DNA of 64,000 nucleotides. Source: Pseudanabaena sp. PCC 6802 (GTDB lineage: Bacteria > Cyanobacteriota > Cyanobacteriia > Pseudanabaenales > Pseudanabaenaceae). Position 1 is the stretch's first letter. Every line of letters starts with the position of its first letter. The stretch is taken from contig NZ_KB235914.1 in NCBI RefSeq assembly GCF_000332175.1, forward strand, positions 2,166,868 to 2,230,867, written 5' to 3'. The translations under genes and the position numbers were made by a program. Of the stretch, positions 17,267-25,710 are shown one piece after another. The notes beneath the pieces are model-generated. The model was not told the DNA's origin. It saw nothing but the letters and a program-made list of their open reading frames with translations, and made no database searches.

Positions 17267-18184
17267 ATGCACAAGCTTGCGATCCCGCCTTACCTCGTTC
17301 CCGGCCAAAAAGTGCGCGTAGTCGCCACCAGCGGCGCAGTGCGGGAATGGGAGCGCCTGGAAAAGGGCGTGCAAATCTGGCGCGATCGCGGCTATGAAGT
17401 TTATCTTCCTGAAGATCTGGGCGTATCCTGGGGCTACCTGGCTGGTAGCGATCGCCATCGCCGCCAACAATTAATAGAGGCATGGAACGATCCGGACTGC
17501 GCGGCAATTCTCTGCGCGCGGGGGGGCTATGGTTCCGCACGCCTGTTAGAAGGATTGGACTGGCAAACTCTGGACTCCCACCCTAAATGGCCGATCGGAT
17601 TTTCCGATATCACGGCTTTGTTATGGGGAATTGCCGCTCATAAAAAAATTGCCGGACTCCACGGCCCCGTGCTGACTACCCTAGCTACCGAACCCGATTG
17701 GTCTATCCAGCAGTTATTTAGCGTGTTAGAAGGGAAATTAACTAAGGTGACGTTGAGCGGTCGTGGATTAGGCGGATGCAAAAACACAGCCGAAGGTATA
17801 TTACTACCCGGAAATTTAAATGTGGCAACTCATCTGATCGGTACGCCTTTATGTCCCGATCTCGACGGTGTCATTCTGGCATTTGAGGATGTGGCGGAGC
17901 CTCCCTACAAAGTAGACCGCATGCTCACCCACTGGCGGTGGTCGGGAAATTTACATAAGGTAAAAGGCATTGCCCTAGGGCGCTTTAGTCAGGCAGAACC
18001 GCCCAAAGACCGCCCCAGCTTTTCTATGGCTGAGGTATGGAGCGATCGCCTTGCCGATTTAGGAATTGCGATCGTGGCAGAGCTGCCATTTGGCCATGAC
18101 GGTGCTAATGCCCCACTGATCGCAGGTGCGATCGCTCAACTAGATCCTGAGTCGGGAACATTAACCTACGACTTAAGTCAATGA
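17267..18184 (+). CDS. LD-carboxypeptidase, peptidase family S66
   Basis: 305-aa cytoplasmic serine peptidase that removes the terminal D-Ala from murein tetrapeptides during recycling (LdcA-type; the family also contains MccF). Evidence: VRVVATSGAV, CARGGYGSARLL (about 83-94), the nucleophile in GFSDIT (S113), the acid in AFEDVAE and the His in PFGHDGANAP near the C-terminus. Start ATG 17267 with no strong ribosome binding site. It is monocistronic. It could act with the wall hydrolase at 5.9 kb, but they are unlinked. Confidence 0.92.
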   Translation: MHKLAIPPYLVPGQKVRVVATSGAVREWERLEKGVQIWRDRGYEVYLPEDLGVSWGYLAGSDRHRRQQLIEAWNDPDCAAILCARGGYGSARLLEGLDWQTLDSHPKWPIGFSDITALLWGIAAHKKIAGLHGPVLTTLATEPDWSIQQLFSVLEGKLTKVTLSGRGLGGCKNTAEGILLPGNLNVATHLIGTPLCPDLDGVILAFEDVAEPPYKVDRMLTHWRWSGNLHKVKGIALGRFSQAEPPKDRPSFSMAEVWSDRLADLGIAIVAELPFGHDGANAPLIAGAIAQLDPESGTLTYDLSQ

Positions 18185-18538
18185 CACCCTGGGTGCTCTA
18201 TTCGAGATGAAGCAAATACAAAAAGGTTTGAGTTAAACAAGCTAAAGTTTTTCTTCTTGAAAAGAGCGCAAGAACAGTACTCAGAAACTGTAGCTGCTAG
18301 ATACCACAATTCCCCTCACTGTCTCACTAACTTGGGCTTTTGATAGTAGGTACCCCCAAGCACCTACCAAAAATAAATGCCCCCGCATTTATCTCAAAAT
18401 CCCTCATTTTCTCCATTTAGCCTGTTAAATCAAACCTGCGACATTTCAATTTACAGCTAAAAAGTAAAGAACTCGGGATCTTCGCATTCCCCTATTAGTT
18501 TCATAATGTTTTCTAAAGAATTTTGGCTCAATTAATCC
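18185..18538. other. 354-base intergenic region, no gene seen
   Basis: It lies between the LD-carboxypeptidase gene and the 3' end of cobS. Two small stems are visible: CACCCTGGGTG directly after the stop (18185-18195) and GTAGGT/ACCTAC around 18347-18368, which includes GGTACCCCC. Both could help terminate the LD-carboxypeptidase transcript. The rest is AT-rich without structure I can name. Confidence 0.5.
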
Positions 18539-19318
18539 TTAAATTTGGGATGCGATCGGTACAAGTACTAAGAAGAAAAAGGATTCCGACCACTCAACTA
18601 TCGCTCCATACGTATCTCCTGTTTGACCTCCCAGTTTATAGTTCAACCACGCTCCCGTCCCCCAGGCACATATTGTGCCAGCTAAAGAGATCGCCACTGA
18701 TAAGTTAATCCGTTGACTTGCAACACCAGTTACCCCACTAACGATCGCGATCGCGCCAAATACCAGCCAAACTTGCCAAGATCGCACGTAATCGCGGTGA
18801 AATTTACCTTTGCCAGCGGACTTGAGGTAAGGATAGGCGGCGATCGCCCGCAGTTGTCCCCAGCGACTCCAGGTACAGGCGGCAATTAAAATCCAGAGGC
18901 GGTGACGGTCGATTGCAGCTAGCGATGCTGTTTTGAGAAATAGGATCGCGATCGCCGCCATTACGCCGTAAGCCCCAGTAGTACTATCCGCCATGACTTC
19001 TAGACGACGCTCTGGATCGGTCACCGCCAGCCCATCAGCCGTATCCATGGCTCCATCCAGGTGCAACCCACCTGTAAGCCATACCCCTAACAGTACGATC
19101 AGCCCTGCTACAAGCAGGGGTGCTCGATCGTGCAACAGCAGTGCCAAACCCAGATCGCACCCTCCTAAAATCGCACCGATCGCCGCTCCTACCAAAGGAG
19201 CATAGACGGCAATACCGCGAAAATCTAAAGCTGCACTATTGCCACCCTTGCTGAGAGGCAAACAAGTATAGAAAACAAACGCAGCACGTATAGTCTGAAA
19301 GAACATTAGTGATTTCAT
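18539..19318 (-). CDS. cobS: adenosylcobinamide-GDP ribazoletransferase CobS
   Basis: Cobalamin (or pseudocobalamin) synthase: joins adenosylcobinamide-GDP to the lower-ligand riboside, the last assembly step, in the membrane. The 259-aa product has the usual five to seven hydrophobic segments and the signature GGLHLDGAMDTADGL (about 83-97) with MADSTTGAYG (about 110). A methionine at residue 5 is an alternative start. Other cobalamin genes in the window (cobD at 32.2 kb, cobH at 49.7 kb) are unlinked. No cobalamin riboswitch was seen upstream. Confidence 0.94.
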   Translation of the reverse strand: MKSLMFFQTIRAAFVFYTCLPLSKGGNSAALDFRGIAVYAPLVGAAIGAILGGCDLGLALLLHDRAPLLVAGLIVLLGVWLTGGLHLDGAMDTADGLAVTDPERRLEVMADSTTGAYGVMAAIAILFLKTASLAAIDRHRLWILIAACTWSRWGQLRAIAAYPYLKSAGKGKFHRDYVRSWQVWLVFGAIAIVSGVTGVASQRINLSVAISLAGTICAWGTGAWLNYKLGGQTGDTYGAIVEWSESFFFLVLVPIASQI

Positions 19319-19523
19319 GATGTTGTCTCAACTACGCGCCTACGATTTCTGTTGCTCGATCCTTTGTCGAATAGTTTCCTCCTGTTACTGCCATTCTTCC
19401 GGTGTTTGAGGAATACCGTAGATCTTTGCATTTGGAGAACGTCTGCTAAATAAAATACGGATAGCCTTCATATGGAAGAGTTGGATCCGTCCATGAAGTG
19501 TATGCTCCAACTGCGACCCACAG

Positions 19524-20405
19524 CTACTTCGAAACAAACTCAACCGTATTGAAGTCGATTTGAATCCTGATCTGATTGTTGACCTGTTCCAACACGTCGC
19601 TGAGCCTGCTCTTGAGTTGACCTCCTTGCCTGGCATGAACGACAAACTTGTCGTTATCGTCTGGGGAGTCCACGAGAAAGTCATCCACGTCGCGACCAGG
19701 CTCGAATTCGCCACCAGCCCAACGCAGTGCGTCAACGCATCGACGGAAGATCTTTGGATAGATGAGACTTCCCCGCTCCGGTCCGATGTCATCGAGTGTG
19801 TTCACCGTGAACCGTCTAGTTCTGTCGAGTTTCCAGATACCCAGATTGGCAGCTTTGGCCTGCTTGTAGGCAGCGATGAGACTTGATTGAATCTCGAAGG
19901 AGAGTCCGCCCGAGTAGAGACCCAAGTAGGCTAACCCGGTGTCGGCTGCGTGGTAGTTGTAGGTCTTAGCTAGCAAAGACTTGGTTAGCTTGACATCTGA
20001 ACCGTCTTTGTCATCGAGGTCACGGAGAACGAACGCAATCGGTCGCCCATGGCCCTCAAACCCGTCACAGAGAATCACCGCCTCCTTCTCCCACTCGAAT
20101 CCGCTTGGCGCGACTGCCCAGTCCCAATCGGATGGATCCACTCCGAGCCATTGAAGGAGGCCATTTCGGCTGTCAATACCATGTGGCTGTGCAGCCCCGC
20201 CGTAGTGAAGTTCAGGTGTATCGATGGCTTGGAATCGTAGCTGGTAGCTCTCCACGCCACCAGCCTCACTTGGAGGCGAAAATCGAGGAAGCGCTTCAAA
20301 CAAAGACATGTCGTTCGCCACGAACCGCATACTGTCGCCGTCTGGTGACTGCCGCTGACGAACAGTGAGGTGACCTTTGATCAGGCGATAAAAACCTAGA
20401 GACAT
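19524..20405 (-). CDS. staphylococcal-nuclease-fold protein
   Basis: 293-aa protein whose middle looks like a thermonuclease (SNase) OB fold. PDGDSMRF (21-28) corresponds to the first catalytic Asp region, RFQAIDTPE (57-65) gives the D/E pair, AVILCDGFEGHGRPIAFVLR lies around 108-127, and AKAANLGIWK around 185-194 matches the end of the domain. Residues 200-293 are extra and unrecognised. AGGAGG lies five bases before the ATG at 20405. No HIP1 octamer occurs within the gene, unlike its neighbours, suggesting recent transfer. It lacks an obvious signal peptide. Activity is not certain. Confidence 0.8.
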   Translation of the reverse strand: MSLGFYRLIKGHLTVRQRQSPDGDSMRFVANDMSLFEALPRFSPPSEAGGVESYQLRFQAIDTPELHYGGAAQPHGIDSRNGLLQWLGVDPSDWDWAVAPSGFEWEKEAVILCDGFEGHGRPIAFVLRDLDDKDGSDVKLTKSLLAKTYNYHAADTGLAYLGLYSGGLSFEIQSSLIAAYKQAKAANLGIWKLDRTRRFTVNTLDDIGPERGSLIYPKIFRRCVDALRWAGGEFEPGRDVDDFLVDSPDDNDKFVVHARQGGQLKSRLSDVLEQVNNQIRIQIDFNTVEFVSK

Positions 20406-20634
20406 GTGAACCTCCTAGTGTTGATGGTGAATGGGACTCAGAGGATCTAACGGCTAAATTGAGTGGTAAGCGATCGCCCCCAACTCAACACCGCAATGTC
20501 TCAATATTATCCTCTCCTAATGATGCGTTATACACCAATCGCTTAACAATTATTTGTCTGCGGATGCACTCAGACAACCTTAACGGACTCAATCAGCGAT
20601 ATCGTTACGTATAACATGGTATGCAGCTTATGAA

Positions 20635-21921
20635 CTACCCCACCGCATAGGCGGATGGGGTTTCACCCGACCCACCTACTTGCTGAGATTTCTGACGCTT
20701 CTTCACCCCAAGTTGCCGCATACTTCCGCATGAGGTAGAGCTTGGCGGCTCTGCGTCTAAGAGGACAGTTCCTGCCCCCTTTGCCCAAATCAAGTTGACT
20801 TGGGCAGCATTTACGTCTCGATCTTCGGTATGACCACACTGAGGATTGGAGCAGACATGCACCCTGTCTTTGAGTGTTTTAGGTGTCAATTCCCAACACT
20901 TGGCGCAACGCTGAGAAGGTTTGAGCTTTTGGGTGGGGGATTCAAGATAGAACCCACCAGCTTCCGCTAATTTGTACTCAAACATCTTGCCAATCATCCC
21001 AAAGCCAACGTCAAGAATAGAGCGATTTAGCCCAGACTTCTGAGCCGATCGCTTGTCACCCTTTTTAACTTTGCGAGTCATTCCTTTGACGTTTAGTTCT
21101 TCTCCAGCAACTAGGCTATTACCGCTGACTATGCTGCTGGTTGTTTTGTGTAGCCAATCCTCACGCTGACGTTTGACCTTGCGTTGCAGTTTGGACACTA
21201 CTTTGCGCTGTTTCTTCCATCTGCGTGAAGCTTTGATTTTCTTGTTTCGGTTGGGTGCGCGTTTGCGTCGCAGATTTTTAGATGCTGCTTTGACTTTAAG
21301 TTGTCCTGCTTTGATGAAGTCAGGTTTGGAAGCCTGCTCTGCCGTAGATAACGTGATTGCTTCCTTGCAACCCAAATCAATCCCTACCGCACCATCACCC
21401 GTGGTTCTTACTGGCTCACAATTGATCGTAATAGAGGCATACCATTTCTCGTTTCTAAAAACGATGGTGCAAGTGGTGGGCGTACCCCAAGTTCTTGCCT
21501 GTCCTCTCATTTGAATCCTTCCTAGATTAGAAAGGTCAAGATGACCGTTTTCCCCATCCGTATCAGCATTCCAGCCAGATTTAGCGGGATAAGTCCACCC
21601 TGAATAGTGGCGAATTGATTTGAATTTGGGATACCCGCCCAAGCCTTTGAAGAACCGTTGAAACGCTAAATCTACACGCTTCAAAGTTGCTTGCAAGGCT
21701 TGTGAACCTAGTTTTTTATACTCTGTCCAGACTTCTTTGAAATCTGGCAAGCTATTCTGTTGCTCGAAGTAATCAACCGAGTGCCCAAACTTTTGATATT
21801 GGATTTTACGGTTGGCTAAAGCCGCGTTATACAAATCCTTGTGCATCCGTCGCCACTCACGAAGCTTGCGCTCCTGAGCGTCACTTGGATACAGTCGAAA
21901 TGTAATACGTCTCACAGCCAC
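20635..21921 (-). CDS. tnpB: TnpB RNA-guided nuclease of the IS605 element
   Basis: 428-aa TnpB with full catalytic set: RuvC-I GIDLG (D182), RuvC-II VAGEELNVKGM (E274), RuvC-III EDRDVNAA (D369). A Cys4 zinc finger is present: C339 and C342 (CAKC), C357 and C362 (CSNPQC). A very basic helical region (about 215-250, RRKRAPNRNKK and on) sits between RuvC-I and RuvC-II. The gene is divergent from tnpA. The C-terminus runs into the element's end hairpin, so the 3' part of this transcript could also be the guide RNA scaffold. Intact and probably functional. Confidence 0.93.
   Translation of the reverse strand: MAVRRITFRLYPSDAQERKLREWRRMHKDLYNAALANRKIQYQKFGHSVDYFEQQNSLPDFKEVWTEYKKLGSQALQATLKRVDLAFQRFFKGLGGYPKFKSIRHYSGWTYPAKSGWNADTDGENGHLDLSNLGRIQMRGQARTWGTPTTCTIVFRNEKWYASITINCEPVRTTGDGAVGIDLGCKEAITLSTAEQASKPDFIKAGQLKVKAASKNLRRKRAPNRNKKIKASRRWKKQRKVVSKLQRKVKRQREDWLHKTTSSIVSGNSLVAGEELNVKGMTRKVKKGDKRSAQKSGLNRSILDVGFGMIGKMFEYKLAEAGGFYLESPTQKLKPSQRCAKCWELTPKTLKDRVHVCSNPQCGHTEDRDVNAAQVNLIWAKGAGTVLLDAEPPSSTSCGSMRQLGVKKRQKSQQVGGSGETPSAYAVG
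20638..20660. repeat. left subterminal hairpin of IS605 element
   Basis: CCCC-A-CCG and CGG-A-TGGGG pair around CATAGG. It overlaps the end of tnpB coding DNA region and pairs in style with the hairpin at 22466. Confidence 0.8.
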
Positions 21922-22008
21922 CTTACAGTTACCTCTATTGATTGCTTGACTCGATATTTAGAACTACAATCAGTATAACCTAAATTGCGGAATTGACTAG
22001 ATATCCTT

Positions 22009-22452
22009 ATGTCTCAACTTAGAAGGGGTTCTCATGTTATTTTTAGGATTCACCTGCATATCGTCTTCGTGACCAAGTATCGGCGTAAAGTGCTGACTCA
22101 ACCTATGTTTGACACAATGAAACCCGTATTTGAACGAGTGCTAGAAGCAAATCAATGCATCTTGACTGACTTCAACGGTGAAGCTGACCACGTTCATTTC
22201 TTAGTTGACCTACACCCAAACAACAATATCTCTGACTTAGTAGCGTCTCTCAAATCAGCTTCTAGTCGGGTATTGCGCCAAGAATTCAAAGAAGAAATAG
22301 ACAAGGTTTATTGGGGAAAAGCAAAGCTTTGGCATGACTCGAAATGCATTGTTTCGTGTGGTGGCGCTCCCTTGGAAATCGTCAAACAATACATTCAGGA
22401 GCAGTCCGGTGGGAGGTTGGCTAATTCGGGGGCATCGAACCCCGCTCATTAG
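22009..22452 (+). CDS. tnpA: TnpA, IS200-type Y1 HUH transposase
   Basis: 147-aa single-strand DNA transposase. HUH metal motif: H61-V-H63 in ADHVHFLVDL. Catalytic tyrosine: Y128 in EIVKQYIQEQ. The family opening HLHIVFVTKYRRKVL and SLKSASSRVLRQEF are present. It cuts and joins the element ends at their hairpins. Divergent from tnpB; 14 bases separate its stop from the end hairpin. Length and motifs are normal, so it should be active. Confidence 0.95.
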   Translation: MSQLRRGSHVIFRIHLHIVFVTKYRRKVLTQPMFDTMKPVFERVLEANQCILTDFNGEADHVHFLVDLHPNNNISDLVASLKSASSRVLRQEFKEEIDKVYWGKAKLWHDSKCIVSCGGAPLEIVKQYIQEQSGGRLANSGASNPAH

Positions 22453-22465
22453 CTGCGCTATCCAT

Positions 22466-22488
22466 CCCCACCGTGTAGACGGATGGGG
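22466..22488. repeat. right subterminal hairpin of IS605 element
   Basis: CCCC-A-CCG and CGG-A-TGGGG pair around TGTAGA; same stem as at 20638 with a few changes confined mostly to the loop. Confidence 0.8.
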
Positions 22489-22503
22489 AATTCCGCTTAA
22501 TTG

Positions 22504-23847
22504 TTAATCGCTTCTTAGGGCTGCAATCGGATCGAGTTTAGCGGCATTGCGGGCTGGAATTACGCCAGCCACCAGTCCCACGATCGCCGATAAACCAAAC
22601 CCCGCAATAACAGATAACGCGGAGATAATAAAGGGAAACTTGAAGGCATTGGCAGCACCAAAGGCGATCGCTATACCAAGCGCAATGCCGATGCCTCCTC
22701 CCACAATTGACACAATAATTGCTTCCGTGAGAAATTGACTGAGAATTGCACTTTTAGTCGCGCCTACGGCTTTACGAATGCCAATCTCGCGAGTGCGCTC
22801 CACAACCGATACCAGCATGATATTGGCAATGCCGATGCCTCCGACTACAAGAGAGATCGCCGCGATCGCGCCGACCATGAGCGTCATCAGTCCCACTACG
22901 TTGCCAAACGTGCTGATGATATCCGCTTGATTGGTGATGCGAAAATCGTCTAATTGGGGTGGATAGATGTTGTGACGCAGGCGCAGCAGATTAGTCACCT
23001 GAAACTGGGCGGCCTCCATCTCATCTTCGCTGGCGACCTTAACCCAAAAACCGCTGATTGAGATACCCTGGAGTGCGTTGGTGCCGACAATGCGCGATGA
23101 CATATTTAGCAAGGGAATATATACCTGATCGTCTTGATCGAAACCTCCCGTAGTGCCCTTGGACTCCATCACGCCAATTACTTGATAAAGATTACCCTGC
23201 AAGCGAACGCCCTGCCCAATAGGATTAGCACTGCAATTGGGATCGGCAGACTTAGGGCTTTCAAACAAATCCTTGCATACCTTAGAACCCAACACTACAA
23301 CCGACTTGGCCGTATCCACTTCCTCTTGAGTGAAATATCTTCCCTGTTGTGGCGTGAGATTTCTCACAACCGGAAAATTCAAATCCACGCCATTTAATAA
23401 AGTTAATGTATTCGTATTGCCGTATGCAGCTTGCCGCTGTCGAGTCAGATAAGGTGCAACCTGCTGTACGGCAGGGGCTTGGGTCGCGATCGCCTTGGCA
23501 TCATCCAGGGTAAGTGTAGAAGCCGATCCTCCACCTAGACTAATCCCTCCCGTGCGGGATGCACCGGACTGGATATTAAGCAAGTTCGTGCCGAGAGATT
23601 GGATCTGCTGTTCGGTGGCTTTCTGCACGCCCTGCCCCACCGAAGTAATGGCAATGACAGAGGCAATGCCGATAATCACACCCAGCATGGTCAGGCTGGT
23701 GCGCAAGCGATTGCTCCATAGAGATTCCAAAGCCATCGAAATTACTTCGGAGATTGGGATGACAGTAGCGCGCGATCGCCGTCTCCGGGAAGGTGTAATT
23801 GGTTTCGGCTTGGCGATCTTGTCAGGTTTAGTGACTTGGGTAGACAT
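22504..23847 (-). CDS. MacB/FtsX-type ABC transporter permease
   Basis: 447 aa from the ATG at 23847 (the frame stays open to 23895, but MSTQVTKPDK is the more family-like opening). Topology is that of MacB-type permeases: one N-terminal membrane helix (NRLRTSLTMLGVIIGIASVIAI), a periplasmic domain of about 220 residues, and three C-terminal helices with MLVSVVERTREIGIRKAVGA (about 340-359) and the closing VAGVIPARNAAKLDPIAALR. It lies downstream of the membrane fusion protein gene on the same strand. It has no ATPase domain and no ATPase gene follows. The IS605 element starts 16 bases past its stop. Confidence 0.9.
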   Translation of the reverse strand: MSTQVTKPDKIAKPKPITPSRRRRSRATVIPISEVISMALESLWSNRLRTSLTMLGVIIGIASVIAITSVGQGVQKATEQQIQSLGTNLLNIQSGASRTGGISLGGGSASTLTLDDAKAIATQAPAVQQVAPYLTRQRQAAYGNTNTLTLLNGVDLNFPVVRNLTPQQGRYFTQEEVDTAKSVVVLGSKVCKDLFESPKSADPNCSANPIGQGVRLQGNLYQVIGVMESKGTTGGFDQDDQVYIPLLNMSSRIVGTNALQGISISGFWVKVASEDEMEAAQFQVTNLLRLRHNIYPPQLDDFRITNQADIISTFGNVVGLMTLMVGAIAAISLVVGGIGIANIMLVSVVERTREIGIRKAVGATKSAILSQFLTEAIIVSIVGGGIGIALGIAIAFGAANAFKFPFIISALSVIAGFGLSAIVGLVAGVIPARNAAKLDPIAALRSD

Positions 23848-23948
23848 AGGAAAGTCTCTCGAAAATAAAATGCCTTTGGAGGTCTCCCCCCTCATAATCT
23901 CAATCGGTTGAGGGCAGGCACCGAGGTGCTGTCCCTACAATTGAAACA

Positions 23949-25427
23949 CTATCTAACGCGCGGTTGCAGGCCAGGGATGCCGCCAGGGATGGTGCTTTGC
24001 GGTCGGGTTCCTTCAGGGAAGGAAATAAAGATTTTTTCATCGCCATTTAAGCCCGACTTAACCTCAGTTTTATCATTTACGGTCACGCCAGTTGTAATTG
24101 TTGTGAATACGGGCGGTTCTCCTTCTTTGCGTACAAATACGCCCGTACCGCCTGCTTGCCGCGCGATCGCCACCGTAGGTACTACCAGTGCATTTTCCAG
24201 TCTACCTACCTTAAAGTCTACATTGACATTCATCCCGGCGCGCAACTGCTGCTTGGAGTCCGAGAGAATTGCTACTTTCACTTCAAAGCTAGTTACGTTC
24301 TGCTGCACGGTAGACTGGGGCGAGATTTCGATGACTTTGCCTTTAAAGCTCTCTCCTGGATAGGCATCAGCTTGAATCTTCACTTCCTGTCCTAGTTTTA
24401 CGAGTGCAATATTTACTTCCGCCACATTAGCGATGACGCGATTTGTACTGGCAAGTGAAAGGATAGATGACGCTGTGGCCGACGAGACAGTGCTGCCGGA
24501 AGTAGTTGGTGTAACGAAGGCACCTGGATCGGCGTACTTGCGGGTCACAATGCCGCTAAAGGGAGCGCGGATAACCGTATCTTCGATTTGCGCCTGGATT
24601 ACTTGCATAGAGCCTTGAGCTGAGATTACCTGCGCTCTGGCCTGGGCAATATCCTCTGGGCGCGAGCCAGCCTGTTGCAGGGATAGGGCTTGTTCTGTTT
24701 GCGCTACCTTGGCTTTAGCTGCATTATAGGCAGAACGAGAGTTTGCCAGTTCCCTTTCGGAAATTGCGCCGTCGTTAAAGAGCTTCTGGTTCTGGTTGAA
24801 CGTAAATTCTTCCTTCTGCAAATTGGCGCGATCGCTATTCAGATTCGCCTGAGCCTGGGCAATTTCTTGCTGGCGATTGCCCGCCAGTAGTTTTTGCAGG
24901 TTTGCCTCCGCCGATGCTACTTGTCCTTGCGCCTGGATCAGTTGGCCCCTGAAGTTGGAGTCGTCCATGTAAGCCAGGACCTGACCTGCTTCGACGCGAT
25001 CGCCTTGTTTGACCAGCAGTTGTTTGAGCCGACCTGCGGTTTTAGGGCTGACATTAATCAGCATTTCCGGCTGTATGGTGCCGTTAGCGGATACAGTAAT
25101 CGGCAACGATACCCTTTCGACTTTGACAGTGCGTGCCCTGCGCCTACTTTCGCGATTTTGACTGGCAGTATAGTTTTGGTAAATTAAATAGCCACCAGCC
25201 GCGATCGCCCCCAACACCACCAACACAATCAGCCATCGGATTGGTTTAAATCGGCGGCGCTTAGGTCGATCTAGTTCCCATTCCGGTTCGGGGAGTTGAG
25301 TAGTACTTTGGCTGAAATTACGATCTTGCCATTTATCGGGACGATCGCCGTTAGCCTCAGCGCGATCGCCTAGTGTCAGTGAATCCGACTCGACTTCTCG
25401 ATCTTGTGGCGAGTTTACTTCTTTCAT
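23949..25427 (-). CDS. HlyD/MacA-type membrane fusion protein
   Basis: 492-aa periplasmic adaptor for an ABC exporter. A cytoplasmic tail of about 60 residues precedes one membrane helix (about 64-83, WLIVLVVLGAIAAGGYLIY). A barrel-sandwich domain follows (ISVSANGTIQPEM-like start; AGQVLAYMDDSNFRGQL), with a long coiled-coil hairpin (about 165-265, Gln/Ala-rich), the second half of the lipoyl part (VIRAPFSGIVTRKYADPGAFV) and beta-barrel domains. It pairs with the MacB-type permease 102 bases downstream. It probably serves export of a small molecule, peptide or lipid; substrate unknown. Confidence 0.92.
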   Translation of the reverse strand: MKEVNSPQDREVESDSLTLGDRAEANGDRPDKWQDRNFSQSTTQLPEPEWELDRPKRRRFKPIRWLIVLVVLGAIAAGGYLIYQNYTASQNRESRRRARTVKVERVSLPITVSANGTIQPEMLINVSPKTAGRLKQLLVKQGDRVEAGQVLAYMDDSNFRGQLIQAQGQVASAEANLQKLLAGNRQQEIAQAQANLNSDRANLQKEEFTFNQNQKLFNDGAISERELANSRSAYNAAKAKVAQTEQALSLQQAGSRPEDIAQARAQVISAQGSMQVIQAQIEDTVIRAPFSGIVTRKYADPGAFVTPTTSGSTVSSATASSILSLASTNRVIANVAEVNIALVKLGQEVKIQADAYPGESFKGKVIEISPQSTVQQNVTSFEVKVAILSDSKQQLRAGMNVNVDFKVGRLENALVVPTVAIARQAGGTGVFVRKEGEPPVFTTITTGVTVNDKTEVKSGLNGDEKIFISFPEGTRPQSTIPGGIPGLQPRVR

Positions 25428-25532
25428 GATCGCGACTCTAGTTTGCCTTGTGCTTCAGTCAGTTTAGAACTCTGTCACCCTGAGGTAAGTAATTGGCATC
25501 ACCAGCCTATTGTGAAAGGCTCCTTTCCTCAA

Positions 25533-25546
25533 GCTTAAATTTAAGC
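25533..25546. promoter_or_regulatory. palindrome in the divergent MFP/TPR promoter region
   Basis: GCTTAAATTTAAGC is a perfect 14-base palindrome lying 106 bases upstream of the fusion-protein gene and 165 bases upstream of the TPR gene. It has the size of a dimeric repressor site. No regulator is encoded next to it, so this is only a candidate operator. Confidence 0.3.
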
Positions 25547-25710
25547 CTTAACTAGCAACGATTTTAGACTAGCTTAAGTTTGGTTTGGTTCAAGCAATTG
25601 CCCGATTCCTTAGCTATAGTAGTTTTAAAGAATTTCTGACAAATTAAGGTATCTAGTAAAAAGATAGAGATTAATCTATTTCCATAAGCAGGTTCCATAA
25701 ATCAAATGTA

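Larger units (their letters stand above)
20638..22488. mobile_element. IS200/IS605 family element with divergent tnpB and tnpA
   Basis: A complete element: tnpB on the minus strand and tnpA on the plus strand, read outwards from a 90-base centre. Both ends carry near-identical 23-base hairpins: CCCCACCG-GCGGATGGGG-type at 20638-20660 and CCCCACCG-ACGGATGGGG-type at 22466-22488, in the same orientation, as expected for imperfect palindromes recognised by Y1 transposases. Exact tips lie a few bases outside. There is no target duplication in this family. The element abuts the 3' end of the MacB-type permease gene. Confidence 0.88.

Noticed and set aside
19385..19792. 135-codon frame overlapping and running past the SNase-like gene end
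   Set aside because: Different frame of the same DNA, no recognisable motif, no ribosome binding site; the tail resembles random coding.
22420..22452. tRNA T-arm-like GGGGCATCGAACCCC stretch
   Set aside because: It is inside the end of tnpA and no acceptor stem, anticodon arm or CCA context could be fitted.
23908..24363. 151-codon plus-strand frame in the fusion protein gene
   Set aside because: Antisense to a well-supported membrane fusion protein; no motif.
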